Shown here piece after piece: positions 8,628-17,082 of a stretch of DNA of 64,000 nt. Each line of letters starts with the position of its first letter. The stretch's first letter is position 1. Made by a program: the position numbers and the translations under genes. The notes under the pieces were generated by a model, which saw only the letters and a program-made list of their open reading frames with translations, made no database searches and had not been told where the DNA came from. Source of the DNA: Phycisphaerae bacterium (GTDB lineage: Bacteria; Planctomycetota; Phycisphaerae; Phycisphaerales; UBA1924); assembly GCA_022180725.1 (NCBI GenBank), contig BQMO01000001.1, positions 297,470 through 361,469 of the forward strand, read 5' to 3'.

Positions 8628-8883
8628 TACCTCCAGAGGCCGCCATCTCCTTCACCAGCCACGCCGCGTAGTGCACGAGGTTGAGCGTGCCATCGGCGTT
8701 CGTCGGCGCGCCCGCGTCGATGTCCGCGCGGAGCAACTCCTCGGTGACCGGCTTGCCACCCACCCCGCCGATGCGCGTGAGCACGCGCGCGGCGTCGGCC
8801 ACCGACAGCGCGCCGGGGTTCAGCCGGGACATTCCCTGTGCGGCGGGGGAGGGGCCGGAACTAGGCGCGTGTTCGGGAGTCAT
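8614..8883 (-). CDS. Small HTH protein upstream of terminase (small terminase candidate)
   Basis: An 89-aa protein; ATG 8883 is 6 nt from GGAGG. The conserved core LNPGALSVADAARVLTRIGG followed by EELLRADIDAGAPTNADGTLNLVHYAAWLVKE looks like a helix-turn-helix that reads out DNA. The terminase N-terminus carries a parallel pattern (VDLFRYVAWLV), suggesting duplication of one DNA-binding module. Its gene overlaps the terminase start, the normal place of a small terminase subunit. That role is inferred from position. Confidence 0.6.
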   Translation of the reverse strand: MTPEHAPSSGPSPAAQGMSRLNPGALSVADAARVLTRIGGVGGKPVTEELLRADIDAGAPTNADGTLNLVHYAAWLVKEMAASGGSGGN

Positions 8884-8909
8884 CCCGGACCTCCCGGCCC
8901 CACATCCCC

Positions 8910-8940
8910 CGCCACGGGGCCACATGTTTCGCGTAGTTGC
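8910..8940 (+). promoter_or_regulatory. Bipartite ECF-like promoter for plus-strand block
   Basis: CGCCAC (8910-8915), a 15-nt spacer and GCGTAGTTGC (8931-8940). The same pair of boxes and spacing occur at 59098-59128 in phage B, ahead of the homologous plus-strand gene. Three minus-strand occurrences with a 14-nt spacer lie at 19213-19242, 26176-26205 and 56274-56303. The first gene it would serve starts at 9063. The promoter role is inferred from recurrence, orientation and position. Confidence 0.55.
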
Positions 8941-9062
8941 CCCCAACGGGCAGATTCTCGGCGAATCCTCGCGCAATCGCCTTGCTGTCCGCGCGATGTC
9001 GCGGCTTCATGTGTCACAACGCGGGACGGAACCCCGCGACCCCCACGAAGGAGAACCGAACG

Positions 9063-9392
9063 ATGAGCACAAAGAACCGCATCCCGACCAAGGCCGACCT
9101 CGACGCGATCCTCCCCGCCCTGCGGGCCCTCGCCAACACAACGACCTTCGCCTTCGCCAAGGTGGCGCACAGCGTGACCGCGAATCCCGACATCAGCATC
9201 GACCTGCCCACGCCCGGCGGCAGCCCGATCTGCATCAACGCCCACGTCGCCTACGGGTCGGTATGGGAGGTGACCGTATCGAGCGCCTCCTTCCGCCTCG
9301 GCACGCCCGACGAGGTCCGCACCACCGCGGAGGTGCTCAACGTCGCCCACGCCGTCGCCGCCCTCCTCGCCTCGATCACAACCGCCCGCTGA
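9063..9392 (+). CDS. Conserved small phage protein (family shared with phage B)
   Basis: A 109-aa protein starting at ATG 9063, AAGGAG 9 nt upstream. It begins with a Lys-rich IPTKADLDAILPALRALANTT helix and continues through strands with DISIDLPTPGGSPICINAH and WEVTVSSASFRLGTPDEVR, ending in an Ala-rich helix. The phage B version (59251-59607, 118 aa) adds a Gly-rich insertion and a Thr/Pro tail. No domain recognised. It is the first gene of a plus-strand block set into the minus-strand phage genome. Confidence 0.7.
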   Translation: MSTKNRIPTKADLDAILPALRALANTTTFAFAKVAHSVTANPDISIDLPTPGGSPICINAHVAYGSVWEVTVSSASFRLGTPDEVRTTAEVLNVAHAVAALLASITTAR

Positions 9393-9404
9393 AAGGACGC
9401 CGCA

Positions 9405-9713
9405 ATGAGCACCAAGCGCACGAACATCGACGCCATCACCAAGCGGAAGGCCCTCGACGCCGAGATGGAGTGGGCCAAGATCGAACTGCTGCTCGAAACG
9501 CTGGAGACGCGCAAACGCGACAGCCTCGACATCCACGAGATCCCGGTCTGGTCGATCCGCGACCTGGTCCGCCACGCCTTCGAGAGCGGCTACCGCGAGG
9601 GGCTGCACGCGGGCTACCGCCAGGGACGAACCGACGCGGCCCGCGAGGCGAGCGGACGCGAGGCCCCGGCGGGGCCGCGAAACCCCGAACTCCCAACCGA
9701 CCCGACGACCTGA
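9405..9713 (+). CDS. Conserved small charged phage protein
   Basis: A 102-aa protein starting at ATG 9405 behind an AAGGA box, 12 bp after the preceding stop. It is highly charged and mostly helical: KRKALDAEMEWAKIELLLETLETRKRDSLD, then IRDLVRHAFESGYREGLHAGYRQGR. The C-terminal 20 residues are Pro/Arg-rich and vary between the phages. The near-identical phage B gene is at 59620-59928. No membrane segment or known domain; function unknown. Confidence 0.7.
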   Translation: MSTKRTNIDAITKRKALDAEMEWAKIELLLETLETRKRDSLDIHEIPVWSIRDLVRHAFESGYREGLHAGYRQGRTDAAREASGREAPAGPRNPELPTDPTT

Positions 9714-9734
9714 AGCCCGCAACGAGCGGGCTTC
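9712..9734 (+). terminator. Hairpin terminator after the 102-aa gene
   Basis: A perfect 9-bp stem GAAGCCCGC/GCGGGCTTC (9712-9720, 9726-9734) with a 5-nt loop, followed by GGTGTTTA. It overlaps the TGA stop of the preceding gene and is conserved at 59927-59949 in phage B, where only one loop base differs. The short T run suggests partial termination or RNA protection. Confidence 0.55.
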
Positions 9735-9782
9735 GGTGTTTACCGGAGACCACAAGCATCCCGAACCCCAAGGAGAACGACC

Positions 9783-10037
9783 ATGACTAAGCGCACCCCC
9801 AAGACCGAACCCACCGCCGCAGAGACCTACGCCGCACGCCGCAGCGACATCGCCCGTCTGCTCGACGTGCTGGCGATGGAACTCGACAAGCACGACGAGC
9901 GCGCCAAGGCCGACCCGCGCGACTGGGGCCTGCCCGGCAACCTCGGCAAGGTCCACAGCGACCTGATCGACCTGGTCGGGTTCATCAGCGGGATGGAACG
10001 CGAACGCATCGAGGAGTTCTTGCGCGACGCCGAGTGA
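9783..10037 (+). CDS. Conserved small helical phage protein
   Basis: An 84-aa protein with AAGGAG upstream of ATG 9783. After a short basic N-terminus it is a helical protein: YAARRSDIARLLDVLAMELDKHDERA, then GLPGNLGKVHSDLIDLVGFISGMERERIEEFLRDAE. The phage B homologue (59998-60252) is the same length. Nothing identifies a function; the charge pattern would suit a small protein-binding factor. Confidence 0.7.
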   Translation: MTKRTPKTEPTAAETYAARRSDIARLLDVLAMELDKHDERAKADPRDWGLPGNLGKVHSDLIDLVGFISGMERERIEEFLRDAE

Positions 10038-10081
10038 GCCCCGCCGCGCGGCGTCGCGGGGAACCGCGACCGCCACGCTTT

Positions 10082-10102
10082 CCCGCCGCAGCGTGCGGCG
10101 GG
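10082..10102. repeat. Conserved intergenic hairpin
   Basis: A perfect 9-bp inverted repeat CCCGCCGCA/TGCGGCGGG with a GCG loop, in the spacer between the 84-aa and HARE-HTH genes. The same hairpin is present in phage B at 60306-60326 although the flanking bases differ, so the stem itself is conserved. It lacks a T run on either strand; an mRNA-processing or attenuation element is more likely than an intrinsic terminator. Confidence 0.5.
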
Positions 10103-10130
10103 CATTCGCACCGAGAAGAAGGAGTCCGAC

Positions 10131-10721
10131 ATGGCACGCAAAGGCACGATCAAGAACATGAGCAAGGTCCAGCGCGAGACGAGCGCTGCGTGGAAGGCGC
10201 GCAAGGACGCGAAGCCAACCGCGACGCCCGACGACAAGGCTCCGCCGACGCGCGATGAGGCCAACCACCTTGCCGAGCGGGCGGCGGTCGCGGTCTTTGG
10301 TCCGGCGGTCCTCAACCCCGCCCCGGACGCCGCCGCGAAGCCCGCGGGCAAGCGCAGCAAGGCCGCGAAGGCCCCCGCGCTGACCACGGCGAAGAAGACG
10401 AAGAGCGCTAAGCCCGCGACGGAGCGGAAGTCCGCCAAGGAGGCGAAGCCAAAGCCCCCGAATGCCGCAGGTGAGAAGAAGCCCAAGCGCCTCAGCGCTC
10501 TCGACGCCGCGGCCCAGGTGCTCGCCGCCAGCGATGTGCCGATGCGTACCAAGGACATGATCGCCCAGATGGAGGCGAAGGGCCTGTGGAAGAGCCCCGG
10601 CGGCAAGACCCCGGAAGCCACGCTCTACGCGGCGATCATCCGTGAGATCGCCGCGAAGGGGACGGCGGCTCGCTTCAAGAAGCACGAGCGCGGCGTCTTC
10701 GTCGCCGGGAAGGGAGCCTGA
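10131..10721 (+). CDS. HARE-HTH domain protein
   Basis: A 196-aa protein with AAGAAGGAG upstream of ATG 10131. Residues 1-115 are a Lys/Ala/Pro-rich, histone H1-like disordered tail. Residues about 120-190 match the HARE-HTH winged-helix fold: [44 protein letters not shown] and [17 protein letters not shown] domains link chromatin or nucleic-acid-modifying factors to DNA; the basic tail suggests a DNA-compacting or transcription accessory role. The phage B homologue at 60355-60981 (208 aa) conserves the domain better than the tail. Confidence 0.82.
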   Translation: MARKGTIKNMSKVQRETSAAWKARKDAKPTATPDDKAPPTRDEANHLAERAAVAVFGPAVLNPAPDAAAKPAGKRSKAAKAPALTTAKKTKSAKPATERKSAKEAKPKPPNAAGEKKPKRLSALDAAAQVLAASDVPMRTKDMIAQMEAKGLWKSPGGKTPEATLYAAIIREIAAKGTAARFKKHERGVFVAGKGA

Positions 10722-10724
10722 GCC

Positions 10725-10979
10725 GTGTCTGCCACGCACCCCAGCGAAGCGCAACTCGAGGCCGTACTCCAGGCCGCCTTGTACCTGCTCGGCGCGCGGC
10801 AGGACCAGATGCTCACCATCGAGGAGTGGACGGACCTCGCCCGGGCGGTCGCCGCATGTCAGGAGCGGAAGACCGCCGAATACCTGACCGACCACGACCT
10901 TGAGGACATCGCCGAGCGCTACGCCCTCGAATGGGACGAAGCGACGGACGGGGCGCTGCCCAGCCTCGACGAGGAGTAG
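10725..10979 (+). CDS. Small acidic protein, phage A only
   Basis: An 84-aa acidic protein with a GTG start 3 bp after the HARE-HTH stop. Two helices (EAQLEAVLQAALYLLGARQ and EWTDLARAVAACQERKTAEY) are followed by an acidic C-terminus (DHDLEDIAERYALEWDEATDG). It ends 8 bp before the convergent methyltransferase stop. Phage B has no homologue; a 319-aa nuclease-like gene occupies the slot. Function unknown; the acidity would fit a partner of a DNA-binding protein. Confidence 0.6.
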   Translation: MSATHPSEAQLEAVLQAALYLLGARQDQMLTIEEWTDLARAVAACQERKTAEYLTDHDLEDIAERYALEWDEATDGALPSLDEE

Positions 10980-10987
10980 GTTGCACA

Positions 10988-12364
10988 TCACGCCCCCTTT
11001 CCCGCCGCGACCTTCTTCCGGGTCGCGGCTTTCTGTTCGGCCACACCCTTCGCCGGGAGCCGTTCCGCCTTGCGGCCCGTGAACTTCTCCCACCGTTGCA
11101 CGATCACATCGCAGTAGAGCGCGTCGAGCTCCATGAGGAATGCCCGCCGCCCGGTCATCTCCGCGCCGATGAGCGTGGAGCCGCTGCCCCCGAAGAGGTC
11201 GAGCACGTTCTCGCCTGGCCGTGACGAGTACTCGATCGCGCGGCGGGCCAGTTCCACCGGCTTCTCCGTCAGGTGGACCATGCTCTGCGGATTGACCTTC
11301 TTGATCGACCAGGTATCGGGCACGTTCGCGGGGCCGAAGAAGCGATGGCCCGCGCCTTCTTTCCAGCCGTAGAAGCACCACTCGTGATTGCCCATGAAGT
11401 CCTTCCGCGTCAGGACCGGGTGCTCCTTGATCCAGATGATCGCCTGCGCGAAGTAGAGCTCGCATCGCTTGAACACGGGCGGGTAGTTGCCGCAGTTGGC
11501 GTACCCGCCCCAGATGTAGAACGTGCCGCCGGGGATCAGCACGCGGGTGATGTTCCCGAACCACGCGGCGAGCAGCCGGTCGAACTCGTCATCGGACACG
11601 AAGTCGTTGGCCAGCGGCCGGTCCTTGGCCCGAAGCTTCTTGTGCGTCGCGCGGCTCTTCTCGGGGTAACGGTTGAGGTCGGCGCTTTGCTGATCGTGCT
11701 GGTCGGCCTTGCCCGGAAGCGCGAACGAGCTCAGGCCGGCGACGATGGCGTTGTTCGAGCGCGGCTCGACCTTCACGTTGTACGGCGGGTCCGTGTTGAC
11801 GAGATGGATCGGCTGGCCATCAAGCAGCCGGTCCAGGTCTTCCGGCTTCGATGAGTCGCCGCACATCAGGCGGTGGTTGCCGAGCACCCAGATATCGCCG
11901 GGCACGGTCGTAGCGGCGTCGGGCGGCGCGGGAACATCATCCGGGTCGGTCAGGCCGTCGTTCCCCGCCGGGGCCATGATCGCCGCGAGGTCCTCGGCGC
12001 TGAAGCCGAGCACCGCCAGGTCGAAGTCGACGCCCTTGAGGTCTGCCAGCTCGATGGGCAGCAGTTCCATGTCCCACGAGGTGAGCGACGCCACCTTGTT
12101 GTCGGCGATGCGCAGGGCCTTGACCTGATCGGGCGTCAGGTCCGATGCGCGGATCGTCGGCACTTCCTTCAGCCCGAGCTTCCGCGCGGCACGGAGCCGC
12201 GTGTGGCCGGCGATGATGATGCCGTCGCCATCGATCAGGATCGGGATCTTGAACCCGAACGCCTGGATCGACTTGGCGACCGCATCGATCGCGGCGTCGT
12301 TGATGGTGCGGGGGTTGCGGTCATACTCCTTAACCGCGTCGATGGGGAGCATCTCGATGTTCAC
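10988..12364 (-). CDS. ParB-like domain / DNA methyltransferase fusion
   Basis: A 458-aa protein. Residues 1-100 are a ParB/Srx-type domain with GHTRLRAARKLG at 53-64. The remainder is a beta-class amino-methyltransferase: catalytic DPPYNV at 192-197 precedes the AdoMet motif FGGSGSTLIGAE near residue 400. It would methylate adenine (N6) or cytosine (N4) in a short target. Such fusions are common in phages and mobile elements and may mark phage DNA against host restriction. No cognate nuclease is adjacent. The phage B copy is at 62034-63365. Confidence 0.9.
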   Translation of the reverse strand: MNIEMLPIDAVKEYDRNPRTINDAAIDAVAKSIQAFGFKIPILIDGDGIIIAGHTRLRAARKLGLKEVPTIRASDLTPDQVKALRIADNKVASLTSWDMELLPIELADLKGVDFDLAVLGFSAEDLAAIMAPAGNDGLTDPDDVPAPPDAATTVPGDIWVLGNHRLMCGDSSKPEDLDRLLDGQPIHLVNTDPPYNVKVEPRSNNAIVAGLSSFALPGKADQHDQQSADLNRYPEKSRATHKKLRAKDRPLANDFVSDDEFDRLLAAWFGNITRVLIPGGTFYIWGGYANCGNYPPVFKRCELYFAQAIIWIKEHPVLTRKDFMGNHEWCFYGWKEGAGHRFFGPANVPDTWSIKKVNPQSMVHLTEKPVELARRAIEYSSRPGENVLDLFGGSGSTLIGAEMTGRRAFLMELDALYCDVIVQRWEKFTGRKAERLPAKGVAEQKAATRKKVAAGKGA

Positions 12365-12872
12365 GGCGATCTCCGTCGTGGGCGCGCGGCAAGCGCCGGC
12401 GCGGGGTGGCGCGACATGGCCCGCGGCACATGCCGACGGGTCCGGGGATCGCTGGCTCGATGGATCGCTCGGGCTACGGGCCCGTCCGGGGGCGCTCAGT
12501 GCCCCGAGTCTCGCCCCTTACGGGCCGCGCCCGTTGGCCACGGGTTCGCCCACGTTGGCCCACGTCGCGTTCCTGGCGGGGCGGCCTACCAACCCCGCCA
12601 GCCGCCCGCCCCGCGCTCGGACAGGCGAAAGAAACTCAATCGACAAGCGCGGCTGTTCCCGCGGGCGTGTCCTTTCGCCTCCGGCGTGGTAGTACCTACC
12701 GACCCCTTGCCCGCCCCGTTCGGCTCGCGGTAGGCGCGACCCCCGTGGGGGCGGCGGGGGCTTCTTTCCCTTCTTTCACATTTCACCCCCCCGGGTCGCG
12801 CAGACACACACATACGCGCACGCGGGGGTGGGGGTGAGAAGGTGAAAGAGAGAAAGAAGTGTGTGTATGTGT
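12365..12872. other. 508-bp non-coding region between primase and methyltransferase genes
   Basis: No gene is supported. It holds two direct GCCCACGT copies at 12548-12566 (also repeated in the equivalent phage B spacer). Near the primase stop an imperfect inverted repeat pairs TTCTTTCACATTTCACCCCC (12770-12789) with the G/A-rich stretch 12824-12859, next to complementary ACACACACATAC (12804-12815) and GTGTGTATGTGT (12860-12871) tracts. This may be a replication origin or the methyltransferase promoter; neither is proven. Confidence 0.45.
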
Positions 12873-15113
12873 CTACAGCCCGCATTCTGCCCCCTCTTCT
12901 TTCACCCTTCCTTCACCATACTTCTCGGCCAGGCGGTAGATCAGGGCCGACCGACCGGCCGTCGCCGCCGACTCCGCCAGCACGTCCCCGCGCTGCACGA
13001 GCGTGTCGATGAGGTCGTGGAACGACCGGGAGTCCATCTTCATCCGCTTGAGCAGCACGCTATGCGGCAGTGCCCCATCGGGTGCCTCGCGGATCTTCCG
13101 CATCGCGCGCAGCGCCAGCTCATCGAAGGGCGTCTCGGCCGCGTGGTTGGCGGCCATGAAGAGCATCCGCCTGGTCTGGTGCATCACCAGCCGCGACGCC
13201 CACCGCACCGCCTTGACGCCGATGACAGGCTGCTCGTGGTTCTCGCTGACGGCGTAGATCAGGGCCAGCTTGCGGGTCTGCTCGCTGGCTCGTCCCCACA
13301 CCGTGGTCGCCACCGCATCGCGCCGGCCCTCCGCCTCGCCGTACGCTTGCTCGGCGGCCCGGCGAAGCTCGACGAGCAGCGCCCGGGCCTCGTCGGTGTG
13401 CGGCACGACGCGCGGCGTGGGATGGGAGTTGGCAAGGTTGCCCGGCCCCGGGCGCAGGTCGGACCACCACTTGGCCGCCGCGAGCACGCGCTCGGGCAGG
13501 TCGCTGACCGTTGGCTCCTGGCCCGCCCCGCGCGGACCGGACTCCAGGATCAGCATGCGGGCGAAGAGGCCATTGGTGAGCATTCGCTCGGAGAGCGCGG
13601 CGTAGTAGTGGTTCGGGATCGCCGTTCCGAAGAGCACGAGGCACGGCTGATCGATGACGCCTGGTTCGTTCTGCCCCGCCTTGCGGCGCATCGGGAAGAT
13701 CGAGTTGGACGCCGAGTACATCGTGAGCAGTGTCCCCATGATCGATTCGAACCGCGCGTCGCGGGCGCGGTTGATCGATTGCAGCAGGCCGTCGATCTCG
13801 TCGGTCTGGAAGAGCATCGACGGCGTGCCGTGGAGCGCGTCCTGCACGCCCTCGCCCGAGGCGAGCCGGTCGCCCAGCCCGGTGCCGAGCCCAACCGCGT
13901 GGAGCACGCGGGCGTTGATCTTGCGGGGCCAGTCCTTACCGGAGGAGGAGTGCGCCAGGCCGAGCAGGTACATGTTGGTGCGGTTATCGCCGGGGTCGCG
14001 GACCTTGCGCCCCGCCAGGAACGCCTGGAGCGCCAGCGCCCCGCAGAACGCCAGCGTCTGGCTGGGGTAGGGCGCGGTGGCCAGGCAGTAGTCCATGACT
14101 TCGCCGACGAAGCCGGGGACGCGCACGGCCTCGGGCGGGAGCAGGCCGGGGTCGTCGGGCGCGGGCGGCGATGGCGCATCAGTCGCCGGCGCGCGGCCAC
14201 GCACGACCAGGTGCGACAGGTCAACGCCGCCGAGGTTCTCGGGCCGCTCGGCGTCACGGAGCCACCCGTGCGGTCGGTCGTGCGGCTTGCTCGCCGCGTC
14301 GCTGACCTTGTGCCGCAGTTCCTTCTCCGACCACGGCGGCTCGCAGCGCGGGTTGTACCGATCGAGCAACAAGCCCAGGGCCGTCTCCGGGTCGAGCCCG
14401 AATCCATGCACCATCGCCGTCGCGGCCGTATACGTCTGGCCATGCCCGCCCGAGCCGGAAATCGCGGGCGGGATGCTGTCGAGGTATGCCGCCGCTCGAC
14501 GAAGCACCGCCTCTCCCGCTAGGAAACGATCGCTTCCTTGCGCAGGGGACTGGGAAACGATCGTTTCCTTGCGCCCATGTCGCTGCTCCGTCACCGCTTG
14601 GGCCAGCGCCGCGACCGCCGCGCCCAGAGTCTCAGGATCGACGACGGCGGGCTCGCCTTCGAGCGGGTCGTACGGCTCGCCGCTGGGGTGCATGCTCGGG
14701 CCGACGACCGTCTGCGCGCCGGTGCTCCGGAGCTCGACGATCATCTTCTTCGACGCCGGGTCCTGGTGCTTGCGGGTCCGCGCCCCCTCGCAGATGTACC
14801 ACCAGTGCGATGCGGGCTTGCCCGGGCGGCCCGACTTCGCGCCCGTCGGCGGTAGGAACGCCGGCGCGAGCGCCACCGCTTCTTCGCAGTCCAGGTCCAC
14901 ATCCACGAGCCAACCGCTGGGCTCCCCGAGCAGGACGCCGATGTTCCCGGTGCCGTCGAAATGCAGGTGCAAGTCGGACTCCGCGAGGCGCAGGTCCGTC
15001 CATCCTTTGAGCACGGGCACCTTCGACCCCGCGGGCACCGGAATTGGCGCGTAGCCGCGCGACCGGTACCATCGGGCTGCGTCGAGCAGGCTGGTGGTGT
15101 GATCGTGCTGCAT
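12873..15113 (-). CDS. Prim-pol primase with DUF3987 helicase-like domain
   Basis: A 746-aa replication protein. Residues about 8-190 match the bifunctional DNA primase/polymerase (prim-pol) domain, with the acidic strand WLVDVDLDCEEA at 69-80 as metal ligands. The middle and C-terminal parts resemble DUF3987 proteins (LGLAHSSSGKDWPRKI is a Walker-A-like loop; FQTDEIDGLLQ is Walker-B-like), and a C-terminal winged helix ends RSALIYRLAEKYGE. It would prime and unwind phage DNA. ATG 15113 overlaps the helicase stop by one base (TGATG). Confidence 0.88.
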   Translation of the reverse strand: MQHDHTTSLLDAARWYRSRGYAPIPVPAGSKVPVLKGWTDLRLAESDLHLHFDGTGNIGVLLGEPSGWLVDVDLDCEEAVALAPAFLPPTGAKSGRPGKPASHWWYICEGARTRKHQDPASKKMIVELRSTGAQTVVGPSMHPSGEPYDPLEGEPAVVDPETLGAAVAALAQAVTEQRHGRKETIVSQSPAQGSDRFLAGEAVLRRAAAYLDSIPPAISGSGGHGQTYTAATAMVHGFGLDPETALGLLLDRYNPRCEPPWSEKELRHKVSDAASKPHDRPHGWLRDAERPENLGGVDLSHLVVRGRAPATDAPSPPAPDDPGLLPPEAVRVPGFVGEVMDYCLATAPYPSQTLAFCGALALQAFLAGRKVRDPGDNRTNMYLLGLAHSSSGKDWPRKINARVLHAVGLGTGLGDRLASGEGVQDALHGTPSMLFQTDEIDGLLQSINRARDARFESIMGTLLTMYSASNSIFPMRRKAGQNEPGVIDQPCLVLFGTAIPNHYYAALSERMLTNGLFARMLILESGPRGAGQEPTVSDLPERVLAAAKWWSDLRPGPGNLANSHPTPRVVPHTDEARALLVELRRAAEQAYGEAEGRRDAVATTVWGRASEQTRKLALIYAVSENHEQPVIGVKAVRWASRLVMHQTRRMLFMAANHAAETPFDELALRAMRKIREAPDGALPHSVLLKRMKMDSRSFHDLIDTLVQRGDVLAESAATAGRSALIYRLAEKYGEGRVKEEGAECGL

Positions 15114-16804
15114 CAGAAGGGGATCTCGTCGTCTGGGATGCCGTAGGTCGTCCCCACCGGCGCAGGTGCGTACTCGGGCAGGCCCTCATCGCCGTCGAGC
15201 CGCGGTGGCTTGTCCCCCAGCCGGTGCGCTACCACCCGCTCGAACTGCTCGCCGGCCTTCTTCTCGACGGAGATCGAGAGCGCCGGCGCGAGTGCCCCGG
15301 CCCGCGCCAGCTCGACCGCCTCCTCGGTGCCGCCGGGCACCGGCTCGACCGAGCGAGCCCGCCACCACGCTTCGGCTTTCGTCCGCGCGTACCCGGTGTG
15401 GTCGAAGCAGACCCACTCGCGGAAGTAGCGGTTGAAGCCGACGCGGTACTCGGCGCGCAACGTCAGCGGCGCGGCGGGGTCGTTCCGCTTCATATGGACG
15501 TGGTACGTCGTCTCGCTGACGTGGTGTTCCTCGCGGGTGGTCTGGCCCGAGAGGATGCCCTCGGTGCTGGCCTGCGCCTCGTGCTTCTGCCGGTTGGGCT
15601 CGGGGAACTGGTGCCCGCACTCCGGGCAGGTCTGGTAGCCCGCCGCGATGAGCGCATGACACTGCGGGCACTCTTTCGCTGGCGCCTCGCCCTCGCCTCG
15701 TTCATCCGTGGTGAGCCGGATGGCATCGACCGGCCCGTGCCGGAGCACGTTGCCGCCGAAGTCCAGTACGAGGCAGTCGGCCTTGCCCGGGTTGAGGCGG
15801 AAGCCCCGACCGACCATCTGGTAGTACAGGCCGGGCGACATGGTCGGCCGCACGAGCGCCACGCAGTCGATGTGCGGGGCGTCGAACCCGGTCGTCAGCA
15901 CGTTGACGTTGCAGAGGTACTTGAGCGTTCCGGAGCGGAAGCGGTCGAGGATGGCGCCGCGCACGCCTGCGGGCGTATCCCCGGACACGAACCCGCACTC
16001 GACGCCGTGCCTGGACTTGAGCACCTCCACGATGTGCTGGCCGTGGCGGATGCCCGACGAGAAGATCAGAGTGGCGCTGCGGTCCTTGGTGTGCTCGACG
16101 ATCTCGGCGCACGCGCCGTCGACCAGGGCGTCCTTGTCCATGAGGTCCTCGACCTCGCTGGCGACGAACTCGCCGGCGCGAACGTGAAGATCGTCGGTGC
16201 TGACTTTCTGGAGGCCCGCCTTGGTCCGCAGGGGTGACAGGAAGCCCTGCACGATCAGCTCGCGGACGCCGACCTCGAAGCAGACGTGGTTGAGGATGTT
16301 GCCCGGCTCGCAGATCGGGCCGGACTTCATCCGGAACGGCGTCGCCGTCAGTCCGATGACCCGTGCCAGCGGGTTCACGACCTTGGCGTCGGCGATGAAC
16401 TGCCGGTACATCCCTTCCCCGTCGGGCGGGATTAGGTGCGCCTCGTCCACGATGAGCAGGTCCACCGGCCCCAGGTCGCACGCCCGCTGGTAGATGGACT
16501 GGATGCCGGCGATGGTGACGGCGTACCCGAGGTCCTTGCGCTTCAGCCCAGCCGAGTAGATGCCCACGGGCACGTCGGGCGCGATGGTGCGGAGCTTGTC
16601 CGCCGCCTGCTCCAGCAGTTCCTTGACGTGGGCCAGGATGACCACTCGCCCGTTCCACGGCCCGACCGCGTCGCGGCAGATCGTGGCGATGACGGGCGTC
16701 TTGCCGCCCCCGGTGGGAATCACCACACACGGGTTGTCGTCGCGGATCCGCAGGTGCTCGTACACCGCGGCGACGGCTTCGGATTGATAGGGTCGGAGGT
16801 TCAT
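15113..16804 (-). CDS. SF2 DEAD/DEAH-box helicase
   Basis: A 563-aa protein from ATG 16804, overlapping the preceding stop as ATGA. Walker A PTGGGKT is at 30-36, DEAH at 120-123, and the SAT-like LTATPFR follows. Motifs V/VI appear as TGFDAPHIDCVALVRPT and QMVGRGFR. A four-cysteine zinc ribbon (CPQC...CPEC) follows the helicase core, and a DUF-like C-terminus ends the protein. It resembles the phage/RecQ-like UvsW or RAD25-type unwindases that act in recombination-dependent replication. Confidence 0.88.
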   Translation of the reverse strand: MNLRPYQSEAVAAVYEHLRIRDDNPCVVIPTGGGKTPVIATICRDAVGPWNGRVVILAHVKELLEQAADKLRTIAPDVPVGIYSAGLKRKDLGYAVTIAGIQSIYQRACDLGPVDLLIVDEAHLIPPDGEGMYRQFIADAKVVNPLARVIGLTATPFRMKSGPICEPGNILNHVCFEVGVRELIVQGFLSPLRTKAGLQKVSTDDLHVRAGEFVASEVEDLMDKDALVDGACAEIVEHTKDRSATLIFSSGIRHGQHIVEVLKSRHGVECGFVSGDTPAGVRGAILDRFRSGTLKYLCNVNVLTTGFDAPHIDCVALVRPTMSPGLYYQMVGRGFRLNPGKADCLVLDFGGNVLRHGPVDAIRLTTDERGEGEAPAKECPQCHALIAAGYQTCPECGHQFPEPNRQKHEAQASTEGILSGQTTREEHHVSETTYHVHMKRNDPAAPLTLRAEYRVGFNRYFREWVCFDHTGYARTKAEAWWRARSVEPVPGGTEEAVELARAGALAPALSISVEKKAGEQFERVVAHRLGDKPPRLDGDEGLPEYAPAPVGTTYGIPDDEIPF

Positions 16805-17082
16805 TGCTTGAGGGATTCCTCTCGGCGACGCAGAAACCGGCCCGCGGCTTCGGCGAGCACCTCCCCGTTGGCGTCGTTCGGTTCCGAGTGACTCAGGATC
16901 TCGGCGGCAACGATCACGTCGGACATTCCGATTTGCCGCAGCAAGCACCCAAGGGAAATGGCCACGGTGCTATTGAGCTCGCTGTTCGCCTCGTATGCCA
17001 TCTGGATCGAGCCGGTCGAGATGCCCGCGCCATCCGACCACTCAATGGCGACTCGATGCCAACGTCCGGAGTTCTGGTTCAC
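16801..17082 (-). CDS. Small hypothetical protein in replication operon
   Basis: A 93-aa protein with GTG start at 17082 overlapping the RusA stop (GTGA) and its own stop overlapping the helicase start (ATGA). The sequence shows a short strand-rich N-terminus (RVAIEWSDG), a helix-rich middle with AISLGCLLRQIGMSDVIVAAEIL, and a charged C-terminal helix AEAAGRFLRRREESLK. Strict coupling on both sides argues for a real gene. No family recognised. Confidence 0.65.
   Translation of the reverse strand: MNQNSGRWHRVAIEWSDGAGISTGSIQMAYEANSELNSTVAISLGCLLRQIGMSDVIVAAEILSHSEPNDANGEVLAEAAGRFLRRREESLKQ

Noticed and set aside
9712..10102. CRISPR-like repeats
   Set aside because: The two hairpins are single-copy per phage with unrelated spacing; no regular repeat-spacer array or cas gene exists anywhere in the window.
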